A DNA stretch of 64,000 bases, taken from contig JAFDYI010000014.1 in NCBI GenBank assembly GCA_018267475.1, positions 1 through 64,000 on the forward strand. The letters are read 5' to 3'. The position numbers were made by a program, and so were the translations under genes. Each line of letters begins with the position of its first letter. The stretch's first letter is position 1. The DNA comes from Bacteroidota bacterium. Its GTDB lineage: Bacteria; Bacteroidota; Bacteroidia; B-17B0; Aurantibacillaceae. The notes under the pieces are model-generated. The model had not been told where the DNA came from, ran no database searches, and saw only the letters and a list, made by a program, of their open reading frames with translations. Positions 37,359-47,474 of this stretch are shown one piece after another.

Positions 37359-37634
37359 AAAAACAGGCATTAAAAAAAGGCAGTTAGCTAAAAAAATATT
37401 ACGTTTATGACGCTTATGTTTTCAGAAAATACTTCTTTGGAGGAGGTATGTTTGTAAACCATCAATTACCAATAAAAAACAAATACCCTACAAGACACCG
37501 GAAGGTACGCTTTTTTTTCATAAAAACAAAACGCAAACATGACTTTTGTAAAAAAGGCTACATTTGGCTTTTGTAGCAGATTACTTTTCTGAATACAAAA
37601 CGGAAACGAATAGGTATCGCCTTTTAACCATTAA

Positions 37635-38015
37635 TTGAAAAAAAACGTGAAAGCACTCTACACCCTACTGTTGTTAATCCTATCCAACATCTTTATGACC
37701 TTTGCTTGGTATGGGCACTTAAAATTTAAAGAAATGAGTTGGTCGCACAATTTAGGGCTGCCCGCTATTATTCTTATTAGCTGGGGTATTGCGCTTTTTG
37801 AATACTCCGTGCAAGTTCCTGCTAATAGAATAGGGTTTCATGAAAACGGAGGCCCTTTTAACCTGTGGCAACTAAAAGTAATTCAAGAAGTGATAAGCTT
37901 GGTTGTATTCAGCCTTTTCACTATCTTCGTATTCAAGAACGAGCATTTTCGTTTAAATCACGCGATAGGTTTTTGTTTTTTAATCTTGGCCGTTTATTTC
38001 ATTTTTAAAAAATAA
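37635..38015 (+). CDS. DMT superfamily protein, DUF486
   Basis: A 126-residue membrane protein with four predicted transmembrane segments and family segments FMTFAWYGHLK and FEYSVQVPANRIGF. DUF486 proteins are small drug/metabolite-transporter-like proteins of unknown substrate. No ATG starts the frame: TTG at 37635 and GTG at 37647 are the options, and the GTG start would still keep the first membrane helix. The 276-base region before it (37359-37634) holds no gene I can support, only a weak hairpin near 37557-37578. Confidence 0.8.
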   Translation: MKKNVKALYTLLLLILSNIFMTFAWYGHLKFKEMSWSHNLGLPAIILISWGIALFEYSVQVPANRIGFHENGGPFNLWQLKVIQEVISLVVFSLFTIFVFKNEHFRLNHAIGFCFLILAVYFIFKK

Positions 38016-38026
38016 AGTTCTCTTAG

Positions 38027-38998
38027 CTAAACCGCCTCTTTCTTTTTTTCCGAAAAAGCGGCTTTGGGGCTAAGTCCGAGTATTTTAAACATTTCCATGT
38101 CTTGATTAAACTCCGGGTTGGGCGTGGTAAGCAACTTATCGCCTGCAAAAATAGAGCTGGCACCTGCCATAAAGCAAAGAGCTTGAGCCTCCATACTCAT
38201 GCTTAAACGCCCTGCCGAAAGGCGTACTGTTGCCTTAGGCATTACAATGCGGGTGGTGGCAATCATACGCACCATATCCCAAGTAGGTACCTGGGCTTGA
38301 TGCTCTAAGGGAGTACCCTCTACCGGTACCAGTCCGTTTATAGGTACTGATTCGGGTTGTGGAGTCAGGTTAATAAGGGTGTAAAGCATGCCTATGCGGT
38401 CATCTATGCTCTCGCCCATACCTATAATGCCACCCGAGCACACCGTCATACCTGCTTTGCGCGCGTGGTTGATGGTGTTTAGTCTATCATCGTAGGTGCG
38501 TGTAGTAATAATATCGCCATAAAACTCTTCTGAGGTATCGATATTATGGTTGTATGCGTATAAGCCTGCATCGGCCAATTTTTGTGCCTGCTCTTCGGTA
38601 AGCATTCCTAAGGTGCAGCATACTTCCATATCTTTAGCGTTAATAGCTTTTACCATATCCAGCACGCGGTCAAAATCTTTATTATCCCGTACTTCGCGCC
38701 AGGCTGCGCCTAAGCACATGCGTGAGGCGCCGGCGGCCTTGGCATTAGTTGATGCGGCTTCTACCTCGGGCAAGCTCATCAGTTTATGCACTTTTATATC
38801 GGTATGATAGCGAGCTGCCTGCGGGCAATAAGCACAATCTTCGGTGCAACCGCCTGTTTTTATAGAAAGCAAGGAGCTTACCTGTACTTCGCCTGCTTTG
38901 TGATGCTGGCGATGCACCTGGGCTGCTTCATACACCAATTCAAGCAAGGGCTTGTTATATATTTCCAAAATTTCGGCTTTAGTCCACTTTTTCGACAT
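38027..38998 (-). CDS. bioB: Biotin synthase
   Basis: A radical-SAM enzyme that inserts sulfur into dethiobiotin. It has the CxxxCxxC cluster motif in [18 protein letters not shown], the [2Fe-2S]-binding region later in the chain and the C-terminal [13 protein letters not shown] chose the ATG at 38998 (MSKKWTKAE), giving 323 residues, because an upstream TTG would lie inside the TATATTTG promoter element. The other biotin genes are not in the window. Confidence 0.95.
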   Translation of the reverse strand: MSKKWTKAEILEIYNKPLLELVYEAAQVHRQHHKAGEVQVSSLLSIKTGGCTEDCAYCPQAARYHTDIKVHKLMSLPEVEAASTNAKAAGASRMCLGAAWREVRDNKDFDRVLDMVKAINAKDMEVCCTLGMLTEEQAQKLADAGLYAYNHNIDTSEEFYGDIITTRTYDDRLNTINHARKAGMTVCSGGIIGMGESIDDRIGMLYTLINLTPQPESVPINGLVPVEGTPLEHQAQVPTWDMVRMIATTRIVMPKATVRLSAGRLSMSMEAQALCFMAGASSIFAGDKLLTTPNPEFNQDMEMFKILGLSPKAAFSEKKKEAV

Positions 38999-39019
38999 AT
39001 CTTTCTTTTTTTGTTCCGA

Positions 39020-39027
39020 CAAATATA
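39020..39027 (-). promoter_or_regulatory. -7 element (TATATTTG) of bioB
   Basis: A minus-strand TAnnTTTG match 21 bases before the bioB ATG. It overlaps the alternative TTG start, which argues against that start. Confidence 0.55.
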
Positions 39028-39104
39028 CCTACTAAAATTTATACTCACCACCTTATTTTTCATTATTTATCGCCCTCTTGCAGCAGCCTATACAAGCCTT
39101 CTTT

Positions 39105-39135
39105 TTGGTATCTGCGCCTTTATTTTGTACCTTTG
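39105..39135 (+). promoter_or_regulatory. Promoter of ornithine aminotransferase
   Basis: TTG at 39105-39107, a 20-base spacer, then TACCTTTG at 39128-39135. The ATG at 39160 follows 24 bases later. Confidence 0.7.
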
Positions 39136-39159
39136 CCTGTATTTTTTAATCTTATCAGT

Positions 39160-40392
39160 ATGCATCTTATGGAAGCCAACAAAACTCAAACAGCCCATTT
39201 AATAGCCTTAGAAAATCAATATGGAGCGCACAACTACCACCCCTTGCCCGTAGTGCTGGACAAAGGAAAGGGTGTTTTTGTTTGGGACGTAGAAGGCAAA
39301 AAATACTACGATTTTCTTTCGGCATACTCGGCCGTTAATCAAGGACACTGCCACCCAAAAATAACGGCGACTCTTATAGAGCAAGCACAAAAGCTATCCT
39401 TAACCTCGCGCGCTTTTTATAATAGTTCACTAGGAGAATACGAAAAATTTATTACCCAATACTTTGGGTACGACAAGGTATTGCCTATGAACAGCGGTGC
39501 CGAAGCAGTAGAAACCGCCATAAAAATAGCCCGAAAATGGGGCTACGAAAAAAAAGGAGTAAGCGAAAATAACGCCAAAATAATCGTGTGCGAACATAAT
39601 TTTCATGGGCGCACCGTAAACATCATATCTTTCAGTAGCGATAGCGACTCAAAAAACAATTTTGGTCCTTTTAACCCGGGCTATGTTACCATTCCCTACA
39701 ACAACACACAAGCCCTTGAAAAAGCCCTTGAAGATACGCATGTAGTAGGCTTTTTGGTAGAACCAATACAAGGAGAAGCCGGAGTGATAGTACCCGATGA
39801 AGGATACCTAAAGACCAGTTATGAGCTTTGCAAAAAAAACAACGTGCTTTTTATGGCTGATGAAATTCAAACCGGCTTATCGCGCACGGGGCGCCTGCTC
39901 GCCTGCGATTGGGAACACGTACACCCTGATATTTTAATTTTAGGAAAAGCCCTTTCAGGAGGCGTGTACCCCGTATCGGCTGTATTAGCCAACAACGACA
40001 TAATGCTGTGTATAAAACCCGGACAGCACGGCTCTACCTACGGTGGCAACCCTTTGGCAGCGCGAGTAGCCATTGCCGCTTTAGAAGTATTGCGCGATGA
40101 AAAGCTATCAGAACGAGCCGAATACTTAGGCGCTATTTTTAGGTCCGAATTAAAAAAAATAAAAAACCCTTTAATAAAAGCCATACGCGGAAAAGGATTA
40201 CTAAACGCTATAGAAATTTTTGAAAACCCGGAGAAACAAGCTTGGGATATTTGCTTGCTTTTAGCCGAAAAAGGACTGTTGGCCAAACCCACCCACGGCA
40301 ACATCATTCGTTTGGCTCCTCCTTTAGTTATAACCGAAGAACAAATAAAAGAATGCGCTCGCATCATTACCGAAGTAGTTGAAAATTTTTAA
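39160..40392 (+). CDS. rocD: Ornithine aminotransferase
   Basis: A 410-residue class III PLP enzyme that converts ornithine and 2-oxoglutarate to glutamate semialdehyde and glutamate. Signatures are [55 protein letters not shown] and [10 protein letters not shown] with the PLP lysine. The N-terminal [13 protein letters not shown] is typical of ornithine aminotransferases, which separates it from the class III gene at 27876. The start (ATG 39160, or 39169 four codons on) sits behind a good promoter. Confidence 0.92.
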   Translation: MHLMEANKTQTAHLIALENQYGAHNYHPLPVVLDKGKGVFVWDVEGKKYYDFLSAYSAVNQGHCHPKITATLIEQAQKLSLTSRAFYNSSLGEYEKFITQYFGYDKVLPMNSGAEAVETAIKIARKWGYEKKGVSENNAKIIVCEHNFHGRTVNIISFSSDSDSKNNFGPFNPGYVTIPYNNTQALEKALEDTHVVGFLVEPIQGEAGVIVPDEGYLKTSYELCKKNNVLFMADEIQTGLSRTGRLLACDWEHVHPDILILGKALSGGVYPVSAVLANNDIMLCIKPGQHGSTYGGNPLAARVAIAALEVLRDEKLSERAEYLGAIFRSELKKIKNPLIKAIRGKGLLNAIEIFENPEKQAWDICLLLAEKGLLAKPTHGNIIRLAPPLVITEEQIKECARIITEVVENF

Positions 40393-40445
40393 GAAAAGCA
40401 TTAGACAACAAAACCACCTCCGCTACTATTCCGAATATTAAAACA

Positions 40446-43433
40446 ATGAAAAAAACAATTTTTGCTTGGCTCTTTCCTTTATTGGGTTTGGCGCAAAAAC
40501 AATACTTCCAGCAACAAACCAATTATACTATTGACGTAAAACTAAACGATGTAAAACACGAGCTAAGCGCCTTTGAAAATATAGAGTACACCAACAACTC
40601 AACTGATACCCTGCATTTTATCTACTTTCACTTATGGGCTAATGCTTACAAGAACAACAATACCGCACTGATAACACAACTGCTTCGAAACGGAAACCGG
40701 TCTTTATATTTTGCCAAAGACGAAAACAGGGGATATATAGACAGTTTAAATTTTAAATCAGGCAGCCAACCTCTAAAAATAGAATACGATAAAAACCATG
40801 TAGATATATGCAAGGTATATTTAAACAAGCCCCTTGCTCCGCAACAAAGCGTTACCATTAGCACTCCCTTTAAAGTAAAAATTCCTTCCGCTATCTACTC
40901 TCGTATGGGGCACGATGGGCAAGCCTACTACATTACCCAATGGTACCCAAAACCTGCTGTATATGATGCCCAAGGCTGGCACCCCATGCCCTATATAGAT
41001 CAAGGCGAATTTTACTCGGAGTTTGGTAGCTTTGATGTGCGCATTACCCTACCCAAAAACTATGTGCTGGCCGCCACCGGCGAGCGCGAAGAAAATGCCG
41101 AAGAAGAGCAGTTTTTGCAAGAAAAAAACAAACAAACAAAAAATAAGATACAACAACTAAGCACTACCGGTTTTAACCGAAATATGCGTTTTCCTAAATC
41201 AGATACGGCGCTAAAAACCATTCGTTTTAAACAAAACAACGTACATGATTTTGCCTGGTTTGCCGACAAACGCTACAACGTGCTAAGTGGCGAAGTAACC
41301 CTGCCTCACACCAAAAAAACAGTTACGGCTTATACCTACTTTACCGATAGCGACTTTGAGCTTTGGACCCGATCTATAGACTACGTAAAAGATGCTGTTT
41401 TTTATTACTCGCTATGGAATGGAGACTACGCCTACAACACCGTAGCCGCCGTAGATGGCCTTATATCTGCCGGGGGCGGCATGGAATATCCCACCATTAC
41501 CATTATAGGAAGTGTATCTACCGATTTTGAACTTGATTTAATTATTGCACACGAGGTAGGACACAACTGGTTTTATGGCATGCTGGGCAACAACGAACGC
41601 CGGTATCCCTTTATGGATGAAGGCATTAACTCCTTCAACGAAATGCGCTATGTGCAAAAAAAGTACCCACACGCCACACCCGCTATGGTGCTGGGGCGCG
41701 ATAGCACTTTTAAACTCATGCACATTAATAAATACAAACAAGCCTACCAATACTACTGGATGTACGCCATGCAAGCCAAGCAAGGAGCCGACCAGGCCTG
41801 CAACCTACCCGCCGATGCTTATACCGAAATCAATTACGGAGCTATTGTGTATAGCAAAACCGCGTTACTTTTTGATTATCTAAAAAACTATATGGGCGAA
41901 AATGATTTTGATATTGCCATGCAATTTTATTTTGAACACGCTAAGTTTAAACACCCAAGCCCCATCGACCTGCAAAAAACACTCGAATACTTTAGCGAAA
42001 AAGATTTAAGTTGGTTTTTTGACGACCTGATAAGAACTACCAAAAAACTAGATTACAAAGTGCGCTCTGTAAAAAAACAAAGCGATGGCTCTTACTCTAT
42101 AGAAGTAAAAAATACCGGCGAAATAAAAGGCCCCGTAGCTTTGTATGCACTAAACAAAAATAAAGTTATAGGCTTGGTTTGGTACGATGGCTTTGAGGGA
42201 AGCAAAACCTTATCGTTTCCCAGTGCCGATATTACCTCGTTTAGAATAGATTACGAAGAGTTTATGCCCGACATAAACAGGAAAAACAATACCATAAAAA
42301 CAAAAGGGCTTTTTAGAAAAACAGAGCCTATAAAATTAGAATTTCTGCCCGCCTTTGATAACCCTTACAAAACACAAGCGTTTATTCAACCGGCCTTAGG
42401 CTATAATTTATACAATGGTTTTATGCTGGGGGCTGCCTACTACAACCACATACTCTTTGAAAAAAAGTTTGAAACCGAACTCATGCCTATGTACGCTTTT
42501 AAAAGCAAAAGCATGGCCGGCATTGCCAACGCCAAATACAATATGCACTTCAACAAGCTGTTTCAAACGGTAAATGTGGGTATAAAGTCGCAACACTTTG
42601 CCGAAAAAGGATACAGCAGTATAGATAACTACAATAAGTTTGCTCCGTTTATCAACTTCGATTTTAAAAAGAAAGAAGAAATCGCAACACTGCAACACCG
42701 CCTTACCTACCGTTTTGTGTGGATACAAAAAAAAGATTACAACGAAAACAAACTTAGCTACGGAGTACACGACCTAAGCTATCAGCTTTTAAATAAAAAC
42801 CCCTTATTTCCTACCCTCATCAGCATAAACGGGCAAGCTAACGCACAAATGCAAAAAGCATCAATAACCCTTACCCAAAAGTTTTATGTAAATAAAAAGA
42901 AGTTTTTTGAGTTACGCGCTTTTTTTGGCAAGATGCATCAAAACCCAAACTATACCTTGGTTGATTATCGCTTTCGTATGAGTGGCTGGACAGGCAATCA
43001 AGACTATCTATACGACTACCTTTATTTAGGACGAAGCGAGTACAAAGGCTTAGCCGCCAACCAATTTACCGAAACGAACGGCGCCTTTAAAATGTACACC
43101 GGCTATGGCCAAACATCAAACTGGCTGTTTAGCCTAAACATAAAATCGCCTCAGATATTTAAACTCCCCATTTTACTGTATGCCGATATAGGTACCTGCG
43201 CAGCCGATGGCTACATAAACCCTTCGCAAAAACTATTTTTTAACGCCGGTATAGACATTGTGCTGTGGCGCGATATGTTTGAAATTTTTGTCCCCATACC
43301 TGCCCTTACCAGCAACAATTTGCGCGACTTTAATAATACCAACGGCATTGATTTTTGGCACCAAATACGCTTTGTACTCAACTTATATAAGGCCAACCCT
43401 TTTGCTTTACTAAAACAAGCTATTAACTTTTAA
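40446..43433 (+). CDS. M1-family metallopeptidase with beta-barrel-like C-terminal region
   Basis: A 995-residue exported gluzincin. After a signal peptide (about 1-16) is the M1 aminopeptidase-like N domain, then the zinc motif HEVGH (His369, Glu370, His373) and the third ligand Glu392 in FMDEG. The Ala-rich segment GGMEYP precedes it in place of GAMEN. The last ~370 residues (about 620-995) are rich in alternating hydrophobic/aromatic strands (GYNLYNGFMLGAAYYNH) and resemble an outer-membrane barrel of the bacterial surface antigen type. Together they suggest a membrane-anchored peptidase. The barrel call is by pattern only. Confidence 0.87.
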   Translation: MKKTIFAWLFPLLGLAQKQYFQQQTNYTIDVKLNDVKHELSAFENIEYTNNSTDTLHFIYFHLWANAYKNNNTALITQLLRNGNRSLYFAKDENRGYIDSLNFKSGSQPLKIEYDKNHVDICKVYLNKPLAPQQSVTISTPFKVKIPSAIYSRMGHDGQAYYITQWYPKPAVYDAQGWHPMPYIDQGEFYSEFGSFDVRITLPKNYVLAATGEREENAEEEQFLQEKNKQTKNKIQQLSTTGFNRNMRFPKSDTALKTIRFKQNNVHDFAWFADKRYNVLSGEVTLPHTKKTVTAYTYFTDSDFELWTRSIDYVKDAVFYYSLWNGDYAYNTVAAVDGLISAGGGMEYPTITIIGSVSTDFELDLIIAHEVGHNWFYGMLGNNERRYPFMDEGINSFNEMRYVQKKYPHATPAMVLGRDSTFKLMHINKYKQAYQYYWMYAMQAKQGADQACNLPADAYTEINYGAIVYSKTALLFDYLKNYMGENDFDIAMQFYFEHAKFKHPSPIDLQKTLEYFSEKDLSWFFDDLIRTTKKLDYKVRSVKKQSDGSYSIEVKNTGEIKGPVALYALNKNKVIGLVWYDGFEGSKTLSFPSADITSFRIDYEEFMPDINRKNNTIKTKGLFRKTEPIKLEFLPAFDNPYKTQAFIQPALGYNLYNGFMLGAAYYNHILFEKKFETELMPMYAFKSKSMAGIANAKYNMHFNKLFQTVNVGIKSQHFAEKGYSSIDNYNKFAPFINFDFKKKEEIATLQHRLTYRFVWIQKKDYNENKLSYGVHDLSYQLLNKNPLFPTLISINGQANAQMQKASITLTQKFYVNKKKFFELRAFFGKMHQNPNYTLVDYRFRMSGWTGNQDYLYDYLYLGRSEYKGLAANQFTETNGAFKMYTGYGQTSNWLFSLNIKSPQIFKLPILLYADIGTCAADGYINPSQKLFFNAGIDIVLWRDMFEIFVPIPALTSNNLRDFNNTNGIDFWHQIRFVLNLYKANPFALLKQAINF

Positions 43434-43475
43434 CTTTATTTTTTTTACAGGCGTTTTATTTTGCTAAATCATAAG

Positions 43476-43483
43476 TACCTTTG
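43476..43483 (+). promoter_or_regulatory. -7 element (TACCTTTG) of fumarylacetoacetase
   Basis: Ten bases before the ATG at 43493. It also shows that an in-frame TTG at 43481 is part of the promoter, not the start. Confidence 0.5.
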
Positions 43484-43492
43484 TTGCCAATT

Positions 43493-44764
43493 ATGGAAAT
43501 AAAAGCAAATAACCCCAATTTAAAATCGTGGGTAGAAGTTTCTGCACAAAGCGATTTTTCAATACAAAACATACCCTTTGGTATCTATACCGACAAAGAA
43601 GCAACGCACCATGCCTGCACGGCCATAGGCGAGTACATACTGGATTTGCATGAAGCACATCAGTTGGGATACTTTAAAGACCTTAATTTACCCAACGCTA
43701 TTTTTTCTCAAAAACACCTAAACGATTTTATAGCCTTAGGTAAAGAAACTACCCGCCGGGTACGCAACCGAATATCAGACTTGTTAAATCTTGAAAATAA
43801 CGAACTGCAACACGCCGCGCACAAAAACAAAATACTAAAAAAGCAAAGCGAGGTGCGCATGCTCATACCCGTACACATAGGCGACTATACCGATTTTTAC
43901 TCCAGCATAGACCACGCTACCAACGTAGGAAAAATGTTTAGAGATCCAGAAAATGCCTTATTGCCCAATTGGAAACACTTGCCGGTAGGCTATCACGGCA
44001 GGGCCTCCTCTATACGTGTATCAGGCCATAGCTTTCATCGCCCGAAAGGGCAAAGCAAACCCAACCCCAATGAGCCTCCCGTTTTTGGTCCTTGCAAATT
44101 ATTGGATTTTGAATTAGAAACGGCTTTTATTATCGGAAAAAACACCGAAATGGGGCACAGCATCTCTACTGAAAAAGCCGACGATTCTATTTTTGGTATG
44201 GTGCTCTTTAACGACTGGAGCGCACGCGACATACAAACCTGGGAATATGTACCTCTTGGCCCTTTTTTAGCTAAAAACTTTGCTTCTACCATATCACCCT
44301 GGATTGTTACCCTGGATGCCTTAGAGCCTTTTAGAACAAAAGGCTATGAACAAGAGCCTAAAGTACTGCCCTACCTGCAATACACCGGCAATAAAAATAT
44401 AGACATTAACCTTGAAGTGCTGATACAGCCCGAAAACACTGATGCAACCGTAGTATCTGAAAGCAACTACAAATACATGTATTGGACTATGGAACAGCAA
44501 CTGGCGCACCACACCGTAAACGGCTGCAACGTACAAGTAGGCGATATGATGGCCTCTGGCACCATCAGCGGCACCGAAAAACACCAGTTCGGATCTATGT
44601 TAGAGCTTACCTGGCGCGGTGCCAACCCTATAAAAATGAACGACGGCAGCGAGCGTAAGTTTATAAACGATAACGATACCGTAATAATGAAAGGTTGGTG
44701 CCAAAAAGAAGGGGTGCGTGTAGGCTTTGGCGAGTGTAAAGCAAAAGTACTTCCAGCACTTTAA
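43493..44764 (+). CDS. fahA: Fumarylacetoacetase
   Basis: Last step of tyrosine degradation: hydrolyses 4-fumarylacetoacetate to fumarate and acetoacetate. The N-terminal SH3-like part (IQNIPFGIY, IGEYILDL) is followed by the FAH catalytic domain with DFYSSIDHATNVG, YHGRASSI, DFELETAFIIG, NDWSARDIQTWEYVPLGP and the Glu/Lys segment SGTISGTEKHQFGSMLEL. The length of 423 residues matches the family. I chose ATG at 43493 because the frame's earlier TTG lies within the promoter. Confidence 0.95.
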   Translation: MEIKANNPNLKSWVEVSAQSDFSIQNIPFGIYTDKEATHHACTAIGEYILDLHEAHQLGYFKDLNLPNAIFSQKHLNDFIALGKETTRRVRNRISDLLNLENNELQHAAHKNKILKKQSEVRMLIPVHIGDYTDFYSSIDHATNVGKMFRDPENALLPNWKHLPVGYHGRASSIRVSGHSFHRPKGQSKPNPNEPPVFGPCKLLDFELETAFIIGKNTEMGHSISTEKADDSIFGMVLFNDWSARDIQTWEYVPLGPFLAKNFASTISPWIVTLDALEPFRTKGYEQEPKVLPYLQYTGNKNIDINLEVLIQPENTDATVVSESNYKYMYWTMEQQLAHHTVNGCNVQVGDMMASGTISGTEKHQFGSMLELTWRGANPIKMNDGSERKFINDNDTVIMKGWCQKEGVRVGFGECKAKVLPAL

Positions 44765-44841
44765 TTAATTTTACCTTAAAAATAATTATTGAATTAAAAA
44801 AAATGAGTACCTTGCACTCATAAACCTTTAAAAACAAAATC

Positions 44842-45702
44842 ATGAAAAAAATAATATGCATGGCTTCGCTTCTAGTGAGCAGCTTCACTTACGCACAATA
44901 TCCTTTTTCGCAAAATTTTGATGCGATATCTACCAGTGGGAACCCGCAAACCGGGCCACTTCCTACGGGGTGGGTAGGCTCTAGCGGCTTTAAAGTATAT
45001 GGTATGGAAAACATGGTGCCTCACGGCTACTCCGTACCCAACTCATGCTCGGTAGAGATGAACAGCACCAACACCCAAGATACCCTGATAACTCCCATGA
45101 TTGGCCCTGTTACCGCTAACACCAAAATAGGGTTGGAATATCGTTTTGTAAACAAAGCAGGATACCCCGCTAACGGCTATCAATTGCAAGCCGGCGATAA
45201 AGTTACCATAGATGCGTACCTTGGATCGACTATTGGGTGGCAAAACAACATAGCTTCTTTAACTACCTCTAGCGCTACCGCTAGCTATACCACTTACACC
45301 TACTCCAGCAGCATGGCTTCTTTTATTGCCGGCCAAAACATACAAATACGCTTAGTCGTTACCCGTGCCAGCGGCGATTGGTATTTGGATATTGATAATT
45401 TTCAAGTGGCCGATAATTTAACCAGTGGCATAGAACAACATAACGCTGCAACTCCACAAATAAGCGTATATCCCAACCCCAGCAACGGAAACTTTAGTAT
45501 TGCTTTAAAAAATTACCAAGCAAGCGGTAAGGCCGAGGTAACGATTTATGATGTAATAGGAAAAAAAGTAAAAACCCTTAGTGCAGAAACTACAACAAAC
45601 GCCCCTATTAATGTAAATACCAGCGATTTGCAACGAGGTTTATACTTTGTAGAAGTTAGAGCCGGAGGCGAAGTAGCTACCAGCAAAATACAAATTGATT
45701 AA
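44842..45702 (+). CDS. Secreted choice-of-anchor-J-like protein with T9SS domain
   Basis: A 286-residue exported protein. It has a signal peptide (about 1-18, ending YAQ), a jelly-roll domain (about 20-190) with FSQNFDAISTSG, KIGLEYRFVN and DWYLDIDNFQV that resembles the choice-of-anchor-J family, and a T9SS sorting tail (VYPNPSNGNFSIAL ... LQRGLYFVEV). Such proteins are surface or secreted adhesin/enzyme-associated proteins; no catalytic motif is present. A TACCTTGC element lies about 28 bases upstream as a possible promoter. Confidence 0.88.
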   Translation: MKKIICMASLLVSSFTYAQYPFSQNFDAISTSGNPQTGPLPTGWVGSSGFKVYGMENMVPHGYSVPNSCSVEMNSTNTQDTLITPMIGPVTANTKIGLEYRFVNKAGYPANGYQLQAGDKVTIDAYLGSTIGWQNNIASLTTSSATASYTTYTYSSSMASFIAGQNIQIRLVVTRASGDWYLDIDNFQVADNLTSGIEQHNAATPQISVYPNPSNGNFSIALKNYQASGKAEVTIYDVIGKKVKTLSAETTTNAPINVNTSDLQRGLYFVEVRAGGEVATSKIQID

Positions 45703-46375
45703 AAAAAACATCTATAAAAAAAACGGCACGGGCTTTCGCTTGGTGCCGTTTTTGTTGCTCCTTGTTCTATTAACAACGAGTGCCTCTTCTTTTTCCCAAA
45801 ACAAAGCGCCAGACGATAGTCGTTACATACAACTATCAGGTGTGGTAGTAGAGGGCGATAGCATGAAGGGAGTGCCCTTTACTTCTTTAGTAATAAAAAA
45901 CACCAACTACGGAGCCGTTACCGACCGCGATGGTTTTTTTACCCTTATAGTAAAGCCGGGCGATGAAATTAATTTCGTGAATTTAAGCTACAAAGATGCG
46001 CACTATACCATACCCGATACGCTAAAAGCTACTCATTACTCCATTGTACAAATTATACACAAAGATACTTTTACCCTAAAAGAAGTGTCCATCTATCCCT
46101 GGCCTGATAAAGAAGATTTTAAAGCAGCTTTTTTAAAACTAAACGTAGCCAACACCGATTTAGACCGTGCCAAACAAAACCTAGCCGCCGAACAAATGCG
46201 CGAGTTGGTGCGCGGCATCAGCATGGATGCCTATGGCAATTATCGTTATGCCATGCAGCAGCAATACTACAAAATGTCGTACTTAGGAGGCTACCCGCCC
46301 AACAACCTGCTAAATCCCATGGCTTGGGCGCAATTTATAAAAGCACTAAAAAGCGGCAAGCTAAAAATACAATAA
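45695..46375 (+). CDS. Carboxypeptidase-regulatory-like domain protein
   Basis: A 226-residue exported protein. A signal peptide ends around LTTSASSFSQ, and a carboxypeptidase-D regulatory-like beta-sandwich follows (about 45-130: LSGVVVEGDSMKGVPFTSLVIKNT, TDRDGFFTLIVKPGD). The C-terminal ~90 residues look helical. The frame starts at a TTG overlapping the preceding stop; no in-frame ATG precedes the signal peptide. The domain is common in Bacteroidota outer-membrane systems, but the role here is unknown. Confidence 0.78.
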   Translation: MIKKNIYKKNGTGFRLVPFLLLLVLLTTSASSFSQNKAPDDSRYIQLSGVVVEGDSMKGVPFTSLVIKNTNYGAVTDRDGFFTLIVKPGDEINFVNLSYKDAHYTIPDTLKATHYSIVQIIHKDTFTLKEVSIYPWPDKEDFKAAFLKLNVANTDLDRAKQNLAAEQMRELVRGISMDAYGNYRYAMQQQYYKMSYLGGYPPNNLLNPMAWAQFIKALKSGKLKIQ

Positions 46376-46408
46376 GTTGTATAGCCGTTTGAATTTATTT
46401 CAACCCAG

Positions 46409-46580
46409 ATTATGCATGAGTTCCGTTCATCACCTTTGAAACATAATAACAGTAATGGTTTCGGAAGATTTTATCTATCCCCTTTTTTAACGCATAGCAT
46501 TAGAAATGGTATTTTGAAACACTAGTGTTGTCAAGGAATACGGATCAAAATAACGGAGCGAAATTTGCCTAATGCATAAT
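46409..46580. mobile_element. MITE-like element, copy 1 (172 bp)
   Basis: Bounded by inverted ends ATTATGCATGAG (46409-46420) and CTAATGCATAAT (46569-46580), matching at 11 of 12 positions when one is reversed and complemented, with weaker pairing beyond. No transposase or open frame is inside. No clear target-site duplication was seen. It ends six bases from the stop codon of the adjacent minus-strand gene. Confidence 0.55.
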
Positions 46581-46586
46581 TTGGCT

Positions 46587-47390
46587 TTATTCAAACGACT
46601 TCAAGTTACCAAAACCACCGTAGGTACAACTGTATTTTTTTATGAGCGCTTTGGGTATTTTAAAGTAGGCGATATGGTCTGCGTAAACAATAGCCATCTC
46701 ATTACCGTTGTTTTTAAAAGATATGGTTATCTCGCAATCTTTTTTATACTTCACATCTGTACATTTAAAAGTCCATTCGCTTTTAGAAGCGGTATCTGCG
46801 CTTAACACAGTATAGGTATTACCCTAAATGCTGCTTTTTACATTGTGTAATACAAGTTCTTTATGAAAGTCGTCAATGATAAAGTTCCACCGTTGGGGTA
46901 AGTCATCATAGAAGGTTTTAGTGGTATTGCTGTACATAACACAAGAGGTAAAAGGCAAAGAGCGCTCGGTTATTTCCTCGTAGTTCATAAAGCGTATAAC
47001 CCCTATATAGTCCCTCATTTCCTTAACCCCATCGTACAAATGGAAGCAGTAGTCGCAGGTGTAGCCCGGAAACATATCTTGTTTGGTAATAGGGCTCGTG
47101 TACGCACACCCTATAAACACAACGCTATCTCTATATACGATAACCTGTTTAGCAACAATAACCCCGTCTTTACATAATAACCCATTTTTACGATATGCTA
47201 AAATTTTTTTTTCACTTGGGTATATTACCGTATTGTGTTCCTGTCTATTTTGGTTAGAGTACTTGTCTGTCTTATAGTCGTAATAGGCATACATTGTGGT
47301 ATAAAATTTTTTGCCGTCTAAGTCATGCGCTTGAGCGTTAATAGCTATACACACAATAATTGCGGCAGCTATTGTTTTAATGGTTTTCAT
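46587..47390 (-). pseudogene. Secreted protein gene copy with in-frame TAG
   Basis: The same 804-base frame as the intact copy at 47653-48456. It is interrupted at codon 189 by TAG (46824-46826), where the other copy has CAG (Gln). The part before the stop is a 188-residue protein with signal peptide (ending NAQA). The part after it (79 codons) encodes exactly the same residues as the intact copy. N-terminal residues differ at 14 of 188 positions by my count, so the copies are not newly made. Because the downstream part keeps only synonymous differences, either the stop is recent, it is read through, or the C-terminal part is still used. Confidence 0.8.
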
Positions 47391-47474
47391 ACGTTTTGTT
47401 TTTTTAAAGGTTTATACTTGGTTTCATCAATTTATAATTAAAGTATTAAAAGGTAACCAAGTATTTCAACCCAG

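Larger units (their letters stand above)
46396..47461. repeat. Tandem duplication, unit 1 (about 1,066 bp)
   Basis: Contains the MITE-like element, the stop-containing gene copy and its leader. It starts with TATTTCAACCC, the same sequence that opens unit 2. The last bases (ccaagTATTT) join directly to unit 2. Confidence 0.9.

Noticed and set aside
37359-37634. Hidden gene or RNA between the M4 peptidase and the DUF486 gene
   Set aside because: No frame with plausible start and composition; only a weak GCTACA/TGTAGC hairpin, without a T-run or partner gene.
39022-39169. TTG start codons for bioB (39022) and ornithine aminotransferase (39133)
   Set aside because: Both TTG codons lie within TAnnTTTG promoter elements, and good ATG starts follow at 38998 and 39160.
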